Positions 1 to 8,785 of a DNA stretch of 64,000 nt are shown here, piece by piece. The notes under the pieces were generated by a model. It did not search any database, was not told where the DNA came from, and saw nothing but the letters and a program-made list of their open reading frames with translations. The position numbers were made by a program, and so were the translations under genes. The number at the start of each line of letters is the position of its first letter. Position 1 is the first letter of the stretch. Origin of the DNA: DASSUW01 sp963830725 (lineage in GTDB: Bacteria; Actinomycetota; Thermoleophilia; Solirubrobacterales; Solirubrobacteraceae); the NCBI GenBank assembly GCA_963830725.1, contig CAWHNO010000013.1, forward strand, positions 372,001 through 436,000. Direction: 5' to 3'.

Positions 1-68
1 TCCGGCGGCGCGTAAGGGGTCAGACCCCCTTAGTCCGGCGGCGCGTAAGGGGGGTCAGACCCCCTTAC
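1..68. repeat. Two tandem copies of a ~33-35 bp hairpin-bearing repeat
   Basis: Units at 1-33 and 34-68 are nearly identical. Each starts with TCCGGCGGCGCGTAAGGGG and contains an inverted repeat of the type AAGGGG-TCAGA-CCCCTT. The second unit has two extra G in the left arm. The array may continue upstream of the window edge. It lies about 60 nt before the GntR gene. It could be a dispersed intergenic palindrome family or a terminator of the upstream gene; no function can be assigned from one array. Confidence 0.75.
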
Positions 69-127
69 CCCCCGGACGGGTGTTCTGGCCTTGAATCCGT
101 AGGCTTGTATGCAAGTATTCAAGGCCC

Positions 128-838
128 ATGGAGGCGCTGCTCACCGCTGCCACGCGCGACCGCCGCACCCGCCCGCGCGGGCAGATCTACGTGCTCCTGC
201 GCGACGCCATCGTGGCCGCCCAGCTCGAGCCCGGCCGCCAGCTCTCCGAGAACGAGCTCGCGGCGCTGCTCGGCGTCAGCCGCACGCCGATCCGCGAGGC
301 GCTCCAGCGCCTGCGCGACGACCGGCTGGTCGAGATCGTGCCGCAGCTCGGCACCTTCGTGACCCGCATCAGCACCGCCGCGGTGGCCGACGCGCAGTTC
401 GTGCGCGAGGCGCTCGAGTGCGCGGCCGTCCGCGAGTCGGCGGTGCGCGTGCGCGACGAGGATCTCGCCGGCCTCGAGATGATCATCCGCGGCCAGGAGG
501 CGGCCCGCGAGGCCAACGACTACGACCGCTTCTACGTCCTCGACGACGACCTGCACCGCATGCTGTGCGACCTCAGCGGCCACGAGATCGCGTGGTCGCT
601 GAGCCAGCGCGCCAAGGGCCACCTCAACCGCGTCCGGCGATTGAGCCTGCCCGAGCCCGGCTATCTGATGGAGATGATCTCCGAGCACCGCGCCGTCGTC
701 GCCGCGGTGGCCCGCCGCGACCCGGACGCGGCCGAGCACGCCCTCCGCCACCACCTGCGGATGGTGCTCTCGACGCTGCCCGCGATCCGGGCCCAGCACC
801 CCGACTACTTCGACGAGACCGAGGAGGAGAGCGCATGA
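128..838 (+). CDS. GntR family transcriptional regulator, FadR/FCD subfamily
   Basis: A 236-residue DNA-binding regulator. Residues about 18-80 form the GntR winged helix-turn-helix, with the typical SENELAALLGVSRTPIREAL recognition region. Residues about 85-220 are the all-helical FCD ligand domain with conserved acidic and His positions (DDDLHRML, EHRAVV), which usually binds a carboxylic acid and often a metal. The ATG at 128 is preferred because the GntR domain begins shortly after it. Its stop overlaps the ATG of the E1 alpha gene (ATGA), so it is cotranscribed with the dehydrogenase genes and is the obvious local regulator of 2-oxoacid or acetoin breakdown. The effector is unknown. Confidence 0.9.
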   Translation: MEALLTAATRDRRTRPRGQIYVLLRDAIVAAQLEPGRQLSENELAALLGVSRTPIREALQRLRDDRLVEIVPQLGTFVTRISTAAVADAQFVREALECAAVRESAVRVRDEDLAGLEMIIRGQEAAREANDYDRFYVLDDDLHRMLCDLSGHEIAWSLSQRAKGHLNRVRRLSLPEPGYLMEMISEHRAVVAAVARRDPDAAEHALRHHLRMVLSTLPAIRAQHPDYFDETEEESA

Positions 839-1902
839 CCACGATCGACGCGCCGACGAGGCTGTCGCCGACCGACCTGCGCAATCTGTACGAGCAGATG
901 GTGCTCATCCGCGTGTTCGAGACCGAGTCCGAGCGCCAGTACAAGGCCGCCAAGATCGGCGGCTACTGCCATCTGTCCTCCGGCCAGGAGGCCGCGACCG
1001 TCGGGGTCGTGCACACGATGCAGGAGCAGGACCTGCTCGTGGCCGGTTATCGCTGCCACGGCTTCGCGCTCGCCCGCGGGGTATCCCCGGAGGCGGTCAT
1101 GGCGGAGCTGTTCGGCCGCGCCGACGGCTGCGCCCACGGCCGCGGCGGGTCGATGCACCTGCTCGACGTCGAGCGCGGCTTCTACGGCGGCTGGGGCATC
1201 GTCGCCGGCCAGCTCCCGATCGCCACCGGCCTCGCGCTCGCGCTCGTACGACGCGGCACGGAGCAGGCCGTGGTGTGCGAGCTGGGCGACGGCGCGGTGA
1301 ACATGGGCGCCTGGCACGAGTCGCTCAACCTGGCCGCGCTGTGGAACCTGCCGGTCGTCTTCCTCGTCGTCAACAACGGCTACGGCATGGGCACGAGCGT
1401 CCAGCGCGCGTCCGCCGAGCCCGAGCTCTACCGCCGCGCCTCGGCCTTCCGCATGCACGGCGAGCGCGTCGACGGCGACGACCTGGAGGCCGTCGTCGAG
1501 GCCTCCGACCGGCTGCTCAAGCGCGCCCGCGAGTCGCGCGAGCCCGCCGTCCTCGAGGTCGTCACCTACCGCTACCGCGGCCACTCGGTGGCCGACGCCG
1601 GGCTCGCCTACCGAACCAAGGAGGAGATCGTCGCCCACCAGGCCGACGACCCGATCGTGCGGCTGCGCGCCGCGCTGCGCGAGCACGGGTGCACCGACGA
1701 GGAGCTCGACAAGGTCGATCAGGAGGTCGACGAGCGCGTCGCCGCCGCCGTCGCCTTCGCCGACGCCAGTCCCGAGCCCGACGTGAGCGAGCTCGCGCGC
1801 AGCGTCTACGCGCCCGGCAGCGGCGGGCAGTTCGCACGCATGCGCCCGGGCAGCCCGTTCGGCGAGGAGGAGCTGGTCTTCGACGGAGGGCTCGGCTCAT
1901 GA
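835..1902 (+). CDS. Thiamine pyrophosphate-dependent 2-oxoacid/acetoin dehydrogenase E1 component, alpha subunit
   Basis: A 355-residue E1 alpha subunit that carries out TPP-dependent decarboxylation of a 2-oxoacid (or acetoin cleavage) in a pyruvate-dehydrogenase-type complex. Residues 43-60 (GYCHLSSGQEA) and 103-108 (RGGSMH) are hallmark segments. The TPP/Mg motif starts at GDG151-153 and ends at NN180-181 (GDGAVNMG...VNNGYGMGT). Length is normal. Translation starts at the ATG overlapping the GntR stop, and the stop overlaps the beta-subunit ATG, so regulator, alpha and beta are translationally coupled. The substrate (pyruvate, acetoin or branched-chain oxoacid) cannot be decided from sequence. 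The usual E2 lipoyl transferase gene does not follow. Confidence 0.92.
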   Translation: MTTIDAPTRLSPTDLRNLYEQMVLIRVFETESERQYKAAKIGGYCHLSSGQEAATVGVVHTMQEQDLLVAGYRCHGFALARGVSPEAVMAELFGRADGCAHGRGGSMHLLDVERGFYGGWGIVAGQLPIATGLALALVRRGTEQAVVCELGDGAVNMGAWHESLNLAALWNLPVVFLVVNNGYGMGTSVQRASAEPELYRRASAFRMHGERVDGDDLEAVVEASDRLLKRARESREPAVLEVVTYRYRGHSVADAGLAYRTKEEIVAHQADDPIVRLRAALREHGCTDEELDKVDQEVDERVAAAVAFADASPEPDVSELARSVYAPGSGGQFARMRPGSPFGEEELVFDGGLGS

Positions 1903-2924
1903 GCGCGCTCGCCGAGACGATGAGCACGACCGGCAGCGAGCGGATGACCTACCGCGAGGCGCTGCGCCTCGCCATGCGCGAGGAGCTCGCCCGCGACGAG
2001 CGCGTCTTCGTCATGGGCGAGGAGGTCGGCGTCTTCGAGGGCTCCTACAAGGTCACCGCCGGCCTGATGAGCGAGTTCGGGCCCGAGCGGATCCGCGACA
2101 CCCCGATCTCCGAGGAGGGCTTCGTCGGCGCGGCGGTCGGGGCCGCCATGGGCGGCGAGCGCCCGATCGTCGAGATCATGACGATCAACTTCCTGCTCGT
2201 CGCCATCGACCAGGTCGTCAACCACGCGGCCAAGATCCGCACGATGTTCGGCGGCGAGGTCGGCTGCCCGATGGTCATCCGCACGCCGAACGGCGCCGGC
2301 AACCAGCTCACCGCACAGCACTCGCAGTCGCTCGAGGCATGGTTCGCCCACACCCCCGGCATGAAGGTCGTCGCGCCTGCCAACCCGGCCGAGGCCAAGG
2401 GCCTGCTGAAGGCCGCGGTCCGCGACGACGACCCCGTGCTCGTGGTCGAGAACCTGCCGATCTACAAGCAGAAGGGCGAGGTCCCGCTCGACCCCGAGTT
2501 CATCACCCCGATCGGCCTCGCCAACGTCGCCCGCGAGGGGACCGACATCACGCTCGTGGCGCACTCGTTCGCGACCGTGCGGGCGCTGCACACGGCCGAG
2601 AAGCTGGCGAGCGAGCACGACGTGAGCGCCGAGGTCGTCGACCTGCGGTCGCTGCGCCCGCTCGACGTCGAGACCGTGGCCGCGTCGGTGGCCAAGACCA
2701 ACCGCGTCGTCTGCGTCGAGGAGGGCTGGCCGTCCTACGGCGTCACCGCCGAGCTGGCGGCACGGATCCAGAAGGCCTGCTTCGACGACCTCGACGCTCC
2801 GGTCGAGCGCGTCGGCATGGCCGAGGTGCCGCTGCCGTACGCCAAGAACCTCGAGACGGCGGCGCTGCCGGGCGAGCAGCGGATCGAGGCCGCGGTGCTG
2901 AGCACCCTCGGCCTCGCCCGCTGA
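1899..2924 (+). CDS. 2-oxoacid/acetoin dehydrogenase E1 component, beta subunit
   Basis: A 341-residue partner of the alpha subunit. It shows the N-terminal pyrimidine-binding fold with VFVMGEEVG, the DTPISEEGFVGAAVGAA segment and the HSQSLEAWFAHTPGMKVV region typical of PDH/acetoin E1 beta, then a transketolase C-terminal domain (about residues 215-335). Length is as expected and the gene is uninterrupted. It starts at the ATG that overlaps the alpha stop codon. In most relatives a dihydrolipoamide acyltransferase (E2) gene comes next; here only 33 nt separate it from a damaged DsrE-like gene, so E2 must be encoded elsewhere or has been lost. Confidence 0.92.
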   Translation: MSALAETMSTTGSERMTYREALRLAMREELARDERVFVMGEEVGVFEGSYKVTAGLMSEFGPERIRDTPISEEGFVGAAVGAAMGGERPIVEIMTINFLLVAIDQVVNHAAKIRTMFGGEVGCPMVIRTPNGAGNQLTAQHSQSLEAWFAHTPGMKVVAPANPAEAKGLLKAAVRDDDPVLVVENLPIYKQKGEVPLDPEFITPIGLANVAREGTDITLVAHSFATVRALHTAEKLASEHDVSAEVVDLRSLRPLDVETVAASVAKTNRVVCVEEGWPSYGVTAELAARIQKACFDDLDAPVERVGMAEVPLPYAKNLETAALPGEQRIEAAVLSTLGLAR

Positions 2925-2957
2925 GCGCATCTCGTCGCCCGAGAAATCATCGGGACG

Positions 2958-3245
2958 GTGCCCTGGACCCGGGCCCTCGCCCGTCTTGGCGCCGGTGACC
3001 TCGCCACCGGCCACGAGGACGCGGATCGCGTCACCGTCGCGTTCCTCGTCGCCACAGCGGCGCTGACCAAGGGCCGGGAGGTCGTGATGTTCCGCGAGGG
3101 CGGAGGCGAACTCCTGGTCTGCCCGATCTGCTTCGACGCGCGCATGCTCGACGCGGACTCACTCGTGCCCAACGCCCGCATCGGCGGCGCCACCCCGCTT
3201 TGGGAGTGGATCGGCGACGAGCCGGCGACCGTATTCAGCTATTGA
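2958..3245 (+). CDS. DsrE-family-like protein, internally shortened
   Basis: A 95-residue product. It matches the DsrE/DsrF-type small sulfur-relay or peroxiredoxin-like family in two blocks: EDADRVTVAFLVATAALTKG near the N-terminus and GGELLVCPICFDAR...LVPNARIGGATPLWEWIGD to the end. In the family as I know it, about 30 residues (with a conserved ECGCPP-like stretch) separate VVMF from GGGELLVCP; here they are directly joined (VVMFREGGGELL), an in-frame internal deletion. The first about 18 residues do not look like the family and may be out of frame. Start (GTG at 2958) is therefore uncertain. It is probably a remnant or an assembly collapse rather than a working enzyme. Confidence 0.6.
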   Translation: MPWTRALARLGAGDLATGHEDADRVTVAFLVATAALTKGREVVMFREGGGELLVCPICFDARMLDADSLVPNARIGGATPLWEWIGDEPATVFSY

Positions 3246-3252
3246 TCGACGC

Positions 3253-3933
3253 GTGGAGCTGCTCGACGGCGCGCACGTCGGGGCGGTGATCGCGACCGCG
3301 GCGGCCGCCGCGGTCGCCGTGCCGGCTGCGCGCCGGCGGCCGGTGCCGGTGTCGCGCGGCTTGGCCGTGGTGATCGGCGTGACCTACCTCGTCGAGCACG
3401 CCTGGTTCGTGGCGCGGGGGACGTGGTCGCCCGACTTCAATCTGCCGCTGCACCTCACCGACGTGGTCACCGTCGTCTCGGTGCTCGCGCTGTGGACGGC
3501 CAGGCCGCTGCTCGTCGAGCTGACCTGGTTCTGGGCGCTCACCGCCTCGATCCAGGCGGTGCTCACGCCCGATCTCGGGTCGGCCGACTTCCCCGAGCTC
3601 CTGTACTGGACCTTCTTCATCACCCACGCGGGCGCGGTGGTGGCGGCCCTCGTGCTGGTCGTCGGCCGTCGCATCACGCCGCGTCCCGGCGCCGTCCGGC
3701 GCGCCTTCGTCGCCACGCTGGCGGTGGCCGCCGCCGCGGCCGCCGCCGACCTGCTGACGGGCGGGAACTACATGTGGCTGCGCGAGAAGCCCGAGGCAGG
3801 CTCGCTGCTCGACTTCATGGGCCCGTGGCCGTGGTACATCCTGAGCGCAGCGGGCCTCGCGCTGCTCCTGTTCACGCTGCTCGACCTGCCGTTCCGGCGG
3901 GCGAGAGCTTCGGCGGATGGCCTGCGGACGTGA
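3253..3933 (+). CDS. TIGR02206/TMEM164 (YwaF-like) integral membrane protein
   Basis: A 226-residue polytopic membrane protein with about six or seven hydrophobic helices. The family signature is clear: an early histidine helix (EHAWFVARG), the LPLHLTD segment, and the late GGNYMWLREKP...SLLDFMGPWPWYI block around residues 165-200. Bacterial members (YwaF) have no established function; the eukaryotic homologue TMEM164 is an acyltransferase. GTG at 3253 is used as start, 7 nt after the previous stop, so it may be cotranscribed with the DsrE-like gene. It converges on the amylase gene across a short palindromic gap. Confidence 0.8.
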   Translation: MELLDGAHVGAVIATAAAAAVAVPAARRRPVPVSRGLAVVIGVTYLVEHAWFVARGTWSPDFNLPLHLTDVVTVVSVLALWTARPLLVELTWFWALTASIQAVLTPDLGSADFPELLYWTFFITHAGAVVAALVLVVGRRITPRPGAVRRAFVATLAVAAAAAAADLLTGGNYMWLREKPEAGSLLDFMGPWPWYILSAAGLALLLFTLLDLPFRRARASADGLRT

Positions 3934-4010
3934 AGCGCGCGCTCCGCCCCGGCGAGTAGGTCCCGGGTTGCCCGGGCTAGAGACCCTGATTGCCCGGGTC
4001 GACGATCCCC
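3934..4010. terminator. GC-rich palindromic spacer between convergent genes
   Basis: The 77 nt between the convergent membrane-protein and amylase genes contains CCCGGG-TTG-CCCGGG (about 3962-3976) and another GCCCGGG copy at about 3992-3998. These can form short stable hairpins and could end transcription from either side. There is no T-run, so this is a weak structural call. Confidence 0.35.
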
Positions 4011-6740
4011 TTACTCGGGGGGAGCGAAGTATGTGGCGGGGTCGCCCTGCCTGACCCAGACCTCGCTGCGGTCGAGCGGGATGAACGTGCGACGGCCGTC
4101 GGCGTTCGTGCTCGGCTCGCGGGTGTCCGCGCCGGGTGGGTGGATGATGAAGTTCACTTCCTCCGTGTCGTCGCTGAGCGGGATCTCGAAGACCGCCTCG
4201 CCGCCGACGACACGCGCCGGCATCCGCGGCGCGCCCCAGTCGGTCGCCACGCCGGTCGCCAGGCCGTCGCCCCAGAGGTGCAGGCCCCAGCCCGCACGGT
4301 CCTCGGATCGCAGGTAGTGGACGACCGCCGTCGCGATCTGCTCCTTCTGGGCGCGCACGCTGCGTGTCGCGGTCACGACGCCGTTGAGCGTGGCGCGGTA
4401 GCGGATGACGGTCCCCGTGGCGAAGTCGGGCGAGAACTCGTCGTGCAGCGAGTAGACCGGCGACGAGGTGTCGGTGCCGACTCGCGTCCACGGGCCGTCG
4501 CCGATCTGCCGGTCCCAGACCACGACGTCGGACGAGTGCTCGGGCACGACCTCGGCCATCAGGTTGGCGAACCCGCGCACGTTGGCGCCCTCGCGCGGCG
4601 TCGTGATGGTCAGCGACGGCTGCGCCACGGTGATCGACCGCGCGCGGCTCGTGCGCGTGTGGCGCGCGTTGTCGAGGACGACGGCCTTGTACTCGATCCG
4701 CTCGCCGGGACGCTCGTCGGCGACGTCGTGGAACACACGGTAGGGCGCGTTGTCGTCGGTCCCGATCGCCTCCCACCGCCTGCCGTCGCGCGCGAAGAAC
4801 GTCACCTCGTAGAACGATTCGCCGTCGACGTCGGCCGTGACCTCGAGCCGGTCGCGGTACGGGCCGGGAAGCCGCAGCGAGATCCCCGGCGCGCGCCTGC
4901 TGCGCGGCACGTGCTTCTCGGCGCGGTAGACGACCGCCGACAGTGCCGGCACCGTGAGGCTCAGCCGGCCGGCTGAGTCGGACTTCAGGGACTCGGCGCC
5001 CGAGCCGTACACGCGGTCGAACCAGCTGCGCGACATGTACGTCGGCACGGCTGCCGTCTGCTCGCTCTCGGAGTTGTTGAGCGCCACGACGTACTCGTGC
5101 GGGTGGCTGCGGTCGAGGCGCGAGAACGCGTACACGCCGGACGTCGCCGACGAGAAGCGGTGGATCTGAGCGCCGTCGCGCAGCGCTTCGTGGCGCTGCG
5201 TGAGGCGAGCGAGGTCTCCGATCGCGCGGTACAGCGGGTGTGCCGGGTTGAAGTTCGACTGGGCATGCGTCGCGTCTGTGCCGAGCAGGTCGTCGTCCAG
5301 ATAGTCCGTCGTCCGGCTCGCGAACATGTCCTGCCGCGCCAACTGGTCGCCGCCGGTGCCCGTGAAGCCCTGCTCGTCGCCGTAGTAGATCACCGGGTTG
5401 CCGCGCGACAGGTACATCAGCTCGTGCGCAAGGCGATCTCGCGCCACCAGCTCGGCATCGGTCGCGCCCGAGTTGGCCTGGCTGACGAACATGCCGATGC
5501 GGCCCATGTCGTGGTTCCCGAGGAACGTGGGCAGCTGGTAGACGTTCGAGTCGGGGTCGGTGTACCAGTCGTCGCCGGCGAAGAAGTCGCGCAGGGCGTT
5601 CGTGTTCGTCGAGCGCGCGGCGAAGTTCTGGGCGGCGGCCTGGAACGGGAAGTCGATCACCGCCTGCACCTCGTCGTGGGTGGTGAAGTGCGACGTGAAC
5701 GACTTCGTCGTGTCGAAGACCTCGCCGAACATGAAGAACTCGCGCTTGCCCTGGCGGCGCGCGTACTCCAGCACCTCGGGCGCGAAGGCCTGCCAGAACT
5801 CGTCGTTGACGTGCTTCATCGTGTCGATCCGGAAGCCGTCGATGCCCATGTTCCGGATCCACGTCTTGTAGATGTCGATCATGCCCCGCACCACGCGCGG
5901 GTGCTCGGTGAACAGGTCGTCGAGCCCGAAGAAGTCGCCGTAGTAGGAGTCCTCGCCGACGAACGTCGTGTCGCCGCGGTTGTGATACAGCGTGACGTCG
6001 TTGAGCCAGTCCGGGAACTTGAGCATCGTCTCCCCGGGGTCGAGCGTCGGCGTATAGGGGAAGCTGACGGTCGTCGAAAGCGGCGGGAAGAAGCTGCCGC
6101 CGGCGTAGTCGCGGTCGTCGAACGGGGTCCCGGAGGCTGTGCGGTACGGCTCGACGTCCTTCGACACGTACGGCCTGCGCGCCCCGCCCTCGTAGCCGAT
6201 GACGTCCGCGGTGTGGTTGGTGATGATGTCGAAGAACACCTTCATCCCGCGCGCGTGCGCGGCGTCGACCAGCGCGCGCAGGTCGGCGTTGGTGCCGAGG
6301 TGCGGGTCGATCTGCGTGAAGTCGGTGATCCAGTAGCCGTGGTAGCCGGCCGACGGGCCATCCTCGAGTTGCACGGCCTTGTTCTTGAAGCTCGGGGTCA
6401 GCCAGATCGCGGTCGTCCCGAGGCCGCGGATGTAGTCGATGCGGTCGAGCAGGCCCTCGAGGTCGCCGCCGTGGTAATAGCCCCGTCGCGTCGCGTCGTA
6501 CCCGTGCTCGTCGTGATCCGGCAGGTCCGGGTCGACGGGCACGATGCCGCCCGTGTCGTTGGCCGTCGACCCGTTCTCGAACCGGTCGGCCATCACGAAG
6601 TAGAAGCTCTCGCCGGTGACCGGCGCCCGGAGGCTGTGGCGGGCGCCGTCGTGATCGCCGCCGCCGGCCGACGCCGGGGCGGCCAGGACGGCCGCGAGCA
6701 CAAGGGCTGCCAGTGCGAGAACAGCGCGCGGACCTGGCAT
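4011..6740 (-). CDS. Secreted GH13 alpha-amylase/pullulanase-type glycosidase with C-terminal starch-binding domain
   Basis: A 909-residue exported alpha-glucan hydrolase. Residues 1-25 are a Sec signal peptide ending PASA. The GH13 barrel spans about 45-580. Conserved region I is DIITNH (171-176), the nucleophile is D306 in GFRID, the acid/base is E340 (FMFGE), and region IV FLGNHD ends at D411. About 600-790 contains beta-rich linker modules, and 800-909 looks like a PUD/CBM41-type pullulanase-associated domain (VVHYLRSEDRAGWGLHLWGDG). All catalytic residues are present and the frame is intact. It probably degrades starch or pullulan outside the cell; exact linkage specificity is not determinable. 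It is transcribed away from the damaged LuxR gene just upstream. Confidence 0.92.
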   Translation of the reverse strand: MPGPRAVLALAALVLAAVLAAPASAGGGDHDGARHSLRAPVTGESFYFVMADRFENGSTANDTGGIVPVDPDLPDHDEHGYDATRRGYYHGGDLEGLLDRIDYIRGLGTTAIWLTPSFKNKAVQLEDGPSAGYHGYWITDFTQIDPHLGTNADLRALVDAAHARGMKVFFDIITNHTADVIGYEGGARRPYVSKDVEPYRTASGTPFDDRDYAGGSFFPPLSTTVSFPYTPTLDPGETMLKFPDWLNDVTLYHNRGDTTFVGEDSYYGDFFGLDDLFTEHPRVVRGMIDIYKTWIRNMGIDGFRIDTMKHVNDEFWQAFAPEVLEYARRQGKREFFMFGEVFDTTKSFTSHFTTHDEVQAVIDFPFQAAAQNFAARSTNTNALRDFFAGDDWYTDPDSNVYQLPTFLGNHDMGRIGMFVSQANSGATDAELVARDRLAHELMYLSRGNPVIYYGDEQGFTGTGGDQLARQDMFASRTTDYLDDDLLGTDATHAQSNFNPAHPLYRAIGDLARLTQRHEALRDGAQIHRFSSATSGVYAFSRLDRSHPHEYVVALNNSESEQTAAVPTYMSRSWFDRVYGSGAESLKSDSAGRLSLTVPALSAVVYRAEKHVPRSRRAPGISLRLPGPYRDRLEVTADVDGESFYEVTFFARDGRRWEAIGTDDNAPYRVFHDVADERPGERIEYKAVVLDNARHTRTSRARSITVAQPSLTITTPREGANVRGFANLMAEVVPEHSSDVVVWDRQIGDGPWTRVGTDTSSPVYSLHDEFSPDFATGTVIRYRATLNGVVTATRSVRAQKEQIATAVVHYLRSEDRAGWGLHLWGDGLATGVATDWGAPRMPARVVGGEAVFEIPLSDDTEEVNFIIHPPGADTREPSTNADGRRTFIPLDRSEVWVRQGDPATYFAPPE

Positions 6741-6773
6741 CGGAATCCTCCCCTTTGGTTGCGCGAGCGCCGA

Positions 6774-7905
6774 CTATACGCCGCGATCGGGTTCGAGCGC
6801 GGAAGAAGCGGGCGGGGCTGAAGGATCGGGCAGGCCCGGCGCGCCGGCGAGCGTCGCGACGAGCTGGCTCCGCGAGCTGACGCCGAGCTTGCGGTAGATC
6901 TGCCGCAGGTGGAACTCGATCGTCTTCGACGCCAGGAACAGCTCGGCGGCGATCTCGCGGTTCGATGCGCCGCGCGCGACCGCGGCCGCGACCCGCAGCT
7001 CCAGCGGCGTGAGCGTGTCGTCGCGGGCCTGGCCGCTCGGCGATCGTTTCATCCACGCGGTCGAGGCCGAGCTCGAGGAACCCGAGCGAGCCGTGCACGA
7101 AGCGCAGACCGGCACTGATGCCCTCGGACTCGGCGATGTAGAGCGCGGCCGTGATCGCCTTCCGGCTCTCCTGCTCGAGCCCGCGGGCCGCCGTCAACCG
7201 CGCCCGCGTCGACAGCGCGAAGCCGCGGAACGCCGGCTGCCCGGTGTCGCCGGCCACACGGATCGCCTCGAGCGTGAGCTGGTCGGCCGCAGTCCATTCG
7301 CCCACGCGGAAGGAGACGTCGGCGCCTACGAGCAGAGCGCCGCCGAGGGTGGAGAGCGCCCCTGCCTCGCGGGCCCGCGCACACAGCGCCGCACTCTCTG
7401 CCCGCGCCCGCTCGAGCTCCTCGAGTGTTATCCGCGTCCGCAGGATCAATTGCAGCCAGGACCAGTGGGACCGAGCTGGTCGAGCCCCTGCGCCAGGCGC
7501 TCCGCCTCGCGCAGCACCGGAGCGCCTGCTGCGCCTTGCCCCGTAGAACCAGCATGAACCCGAGCATCGCCAGCACGGATCCGCGCGCCGCCGGGTCGCC
7601 GCCGTCGCCCATCAACGCCGCTGCGCGCTGCGCGAGCTGCTCCCCGCGCAGGTAGGAGTTCGCCTGCGCGCAGCCGTTGGCGGCGTCCGCGAGCATCGTG
7701 GCCGCGAGCACGCGATCGTGCCCGGCGGCGCGCTCGGCCTCGGCGACCAGCAAGTTCGTCGCCTCGACCGGCCTTCCCAGGCCATGATCCGCCCGCGCAG
7801 GTGTTGGGCGCGCGCCCGCAGGTCGCGCGCACCGGCCGTGCTCGACGCCTCCTCGAGCAGCGCGAGCGCGGCCGAGGCCGGCGCGAAAGCGCGTCGCGCG
7901 GCGGC
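6774..7905 (-). pseudogene. LuxR-family (MalT-like) regulator, 5'-truncated and frameshifted
   Basis: The C-terminal third of a large LAL/MalT-type regulator can be read on the minus strand only by changing frame at least three times (near 7780, 7450-7500 and 7040). Segments in order: TPR-like helices (SAALALLEEASSTAGARDL; EAERAAGHDRVLAATMLADA; LEELERARAESAALCARARE; IAESEGISAGLRFVHGS), then an intact LuxR helix-turn-helix (LTPLELRVAAAVARGASNRE, ASKTIEFHLRQIYRKLGVSS). The N-terminal ATPase half is absent: homology stops near 7905, where an oppositely oriented fragment begins. It lies upstream of the amylase, which suggests an original maltose/starch regulatory role. As sequenced it cannot be expressed. 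Confidence 0.7.
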
Positions 7906-7918
7906 GCCGCCGGCGACC

Positions 7919-8715
7919 TGCTCGAGGCTGCTCGGCGACCTGGCGCGCGCCCCCGAGGACCTCGCCCGCGCCGCCGTCGCGGCCCACGGGATGCTGTTCG
8001 GCGACGACTGGTTCCTCGCGCCGGTGCGGCTGCCGTCCGGCGTGATCGTTCGTGTCGACAGCGTCGCGATGGTCGACACGTTCGAGGGCCGGCACGACAT
8101 CGGCTCGTGCGCCGAGCTCGACGGGCCACAGCGGACGTGGCGCTTCTTCGAGCTCAGCGGCGACGCCGAAGGCCAGTGGCTGCTCCTGCCGCCCGCGCTC
8201 CCCGGCGTCACCCAGAGCCCGCCGATCGAGGAGGTGGCGCTGCTGCGCGACGAGGTCGCGAACCTTGGCTGGGCGGCGGAGCTGCGGATCGAGAGCGCGG
8301 CGGCGCGCACGATCGACCGCGCGGCCAAGGCCCGCGCGGCCATGCCGCCGCCCCCGCCCCGCCCGCCCAGGGCGAGCCGTGGAGCTACACACTCGCGAAG
8401 CCCGTCCCCGAGCATCAGGTCCCGCTGGTCCCGGTTGCGGACGACGGTGGCGTCTACCTCCAGCGCGGCCGGCTCGCCACCTCCTCCGACGGCGGCGTGA
8501 CCAGCTCGGGAGCGCTCGGTCGCATCCTCGAACCCGGACGGCCGCTGCTTATCTACGACGAGGAGGTTCCCGCCACCGGCGCGAGAGTCACCCGGACCTG
8601 GCAGATGGCCCGCTCCGCCGACGGCCAGGTCGTCGTGTGGGTCGGCCGCCGCAAGCGCGCCGGCCGCCCCCTGCGCGCACCTGGCCTGGTGTTCGACGAG
8701 GTGGACGCGCCGTAG
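7919..8715 (+). pseudogene. C-terminal fragment of a conserved hypothetical protein
   Basis: A 5'-truncated coding segment that reads clearly as protein (APVRLPSGVIVRVDSVAMVD, LSGDAEGQWLLLPPALPGV, ELRIESAAARTIDRAAKARA) up to about 8360. It then continues after one frame change as PEHQVPLVPVADDGGVYLQR, LGRILEPGRPLLIYDEEVPA, WVGRRKRAGRPLRAPGLVFDE and a stop at 8713-8715. I recognise the style of a conserved actinobacterial protein of unknown function but no catalytic motif. No start codon belongs to it: its 5' end abuts, head to head, the truncated LuxR gene. Function unknown. Confidence 0.55.
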
Positions 8716-8721
8716 GGCGGC

Positions 8722-8785
8722 CTACTTGAGCTCGGTCCGCCGCAGCCGGACGAGCCCGATGACGAACACGAGGCCGACCCATGCG
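8722..8785 (-). pseudogene. C-terminal tail of an unidentified membrane protein
   Basis: On the minus strand the last about 21 codons before the TAG at 8722-8724 read LAWVGLVFVIGLVRLRR..., one hydrophobic helix followed by a basic tail, like the end of an integral membrane protein. Upstream of about 8785 the same DNA instead encodes a LuxR fragment on the plus strand. Only the tail of the gene seems to remain. Short length makes this tentative. Confidence 0.3.

Noticed and set aside
3235..7449. Very long (over 1000 codons) minus-strand open frame across the amylase gene
   Set aside because: It is Arg/Pro-rich and is the GC-skewed shadow of the GH13 gene in another frame. Only its first about 130 codons (upper end) are real, belonging to the damaged LuxR gene.
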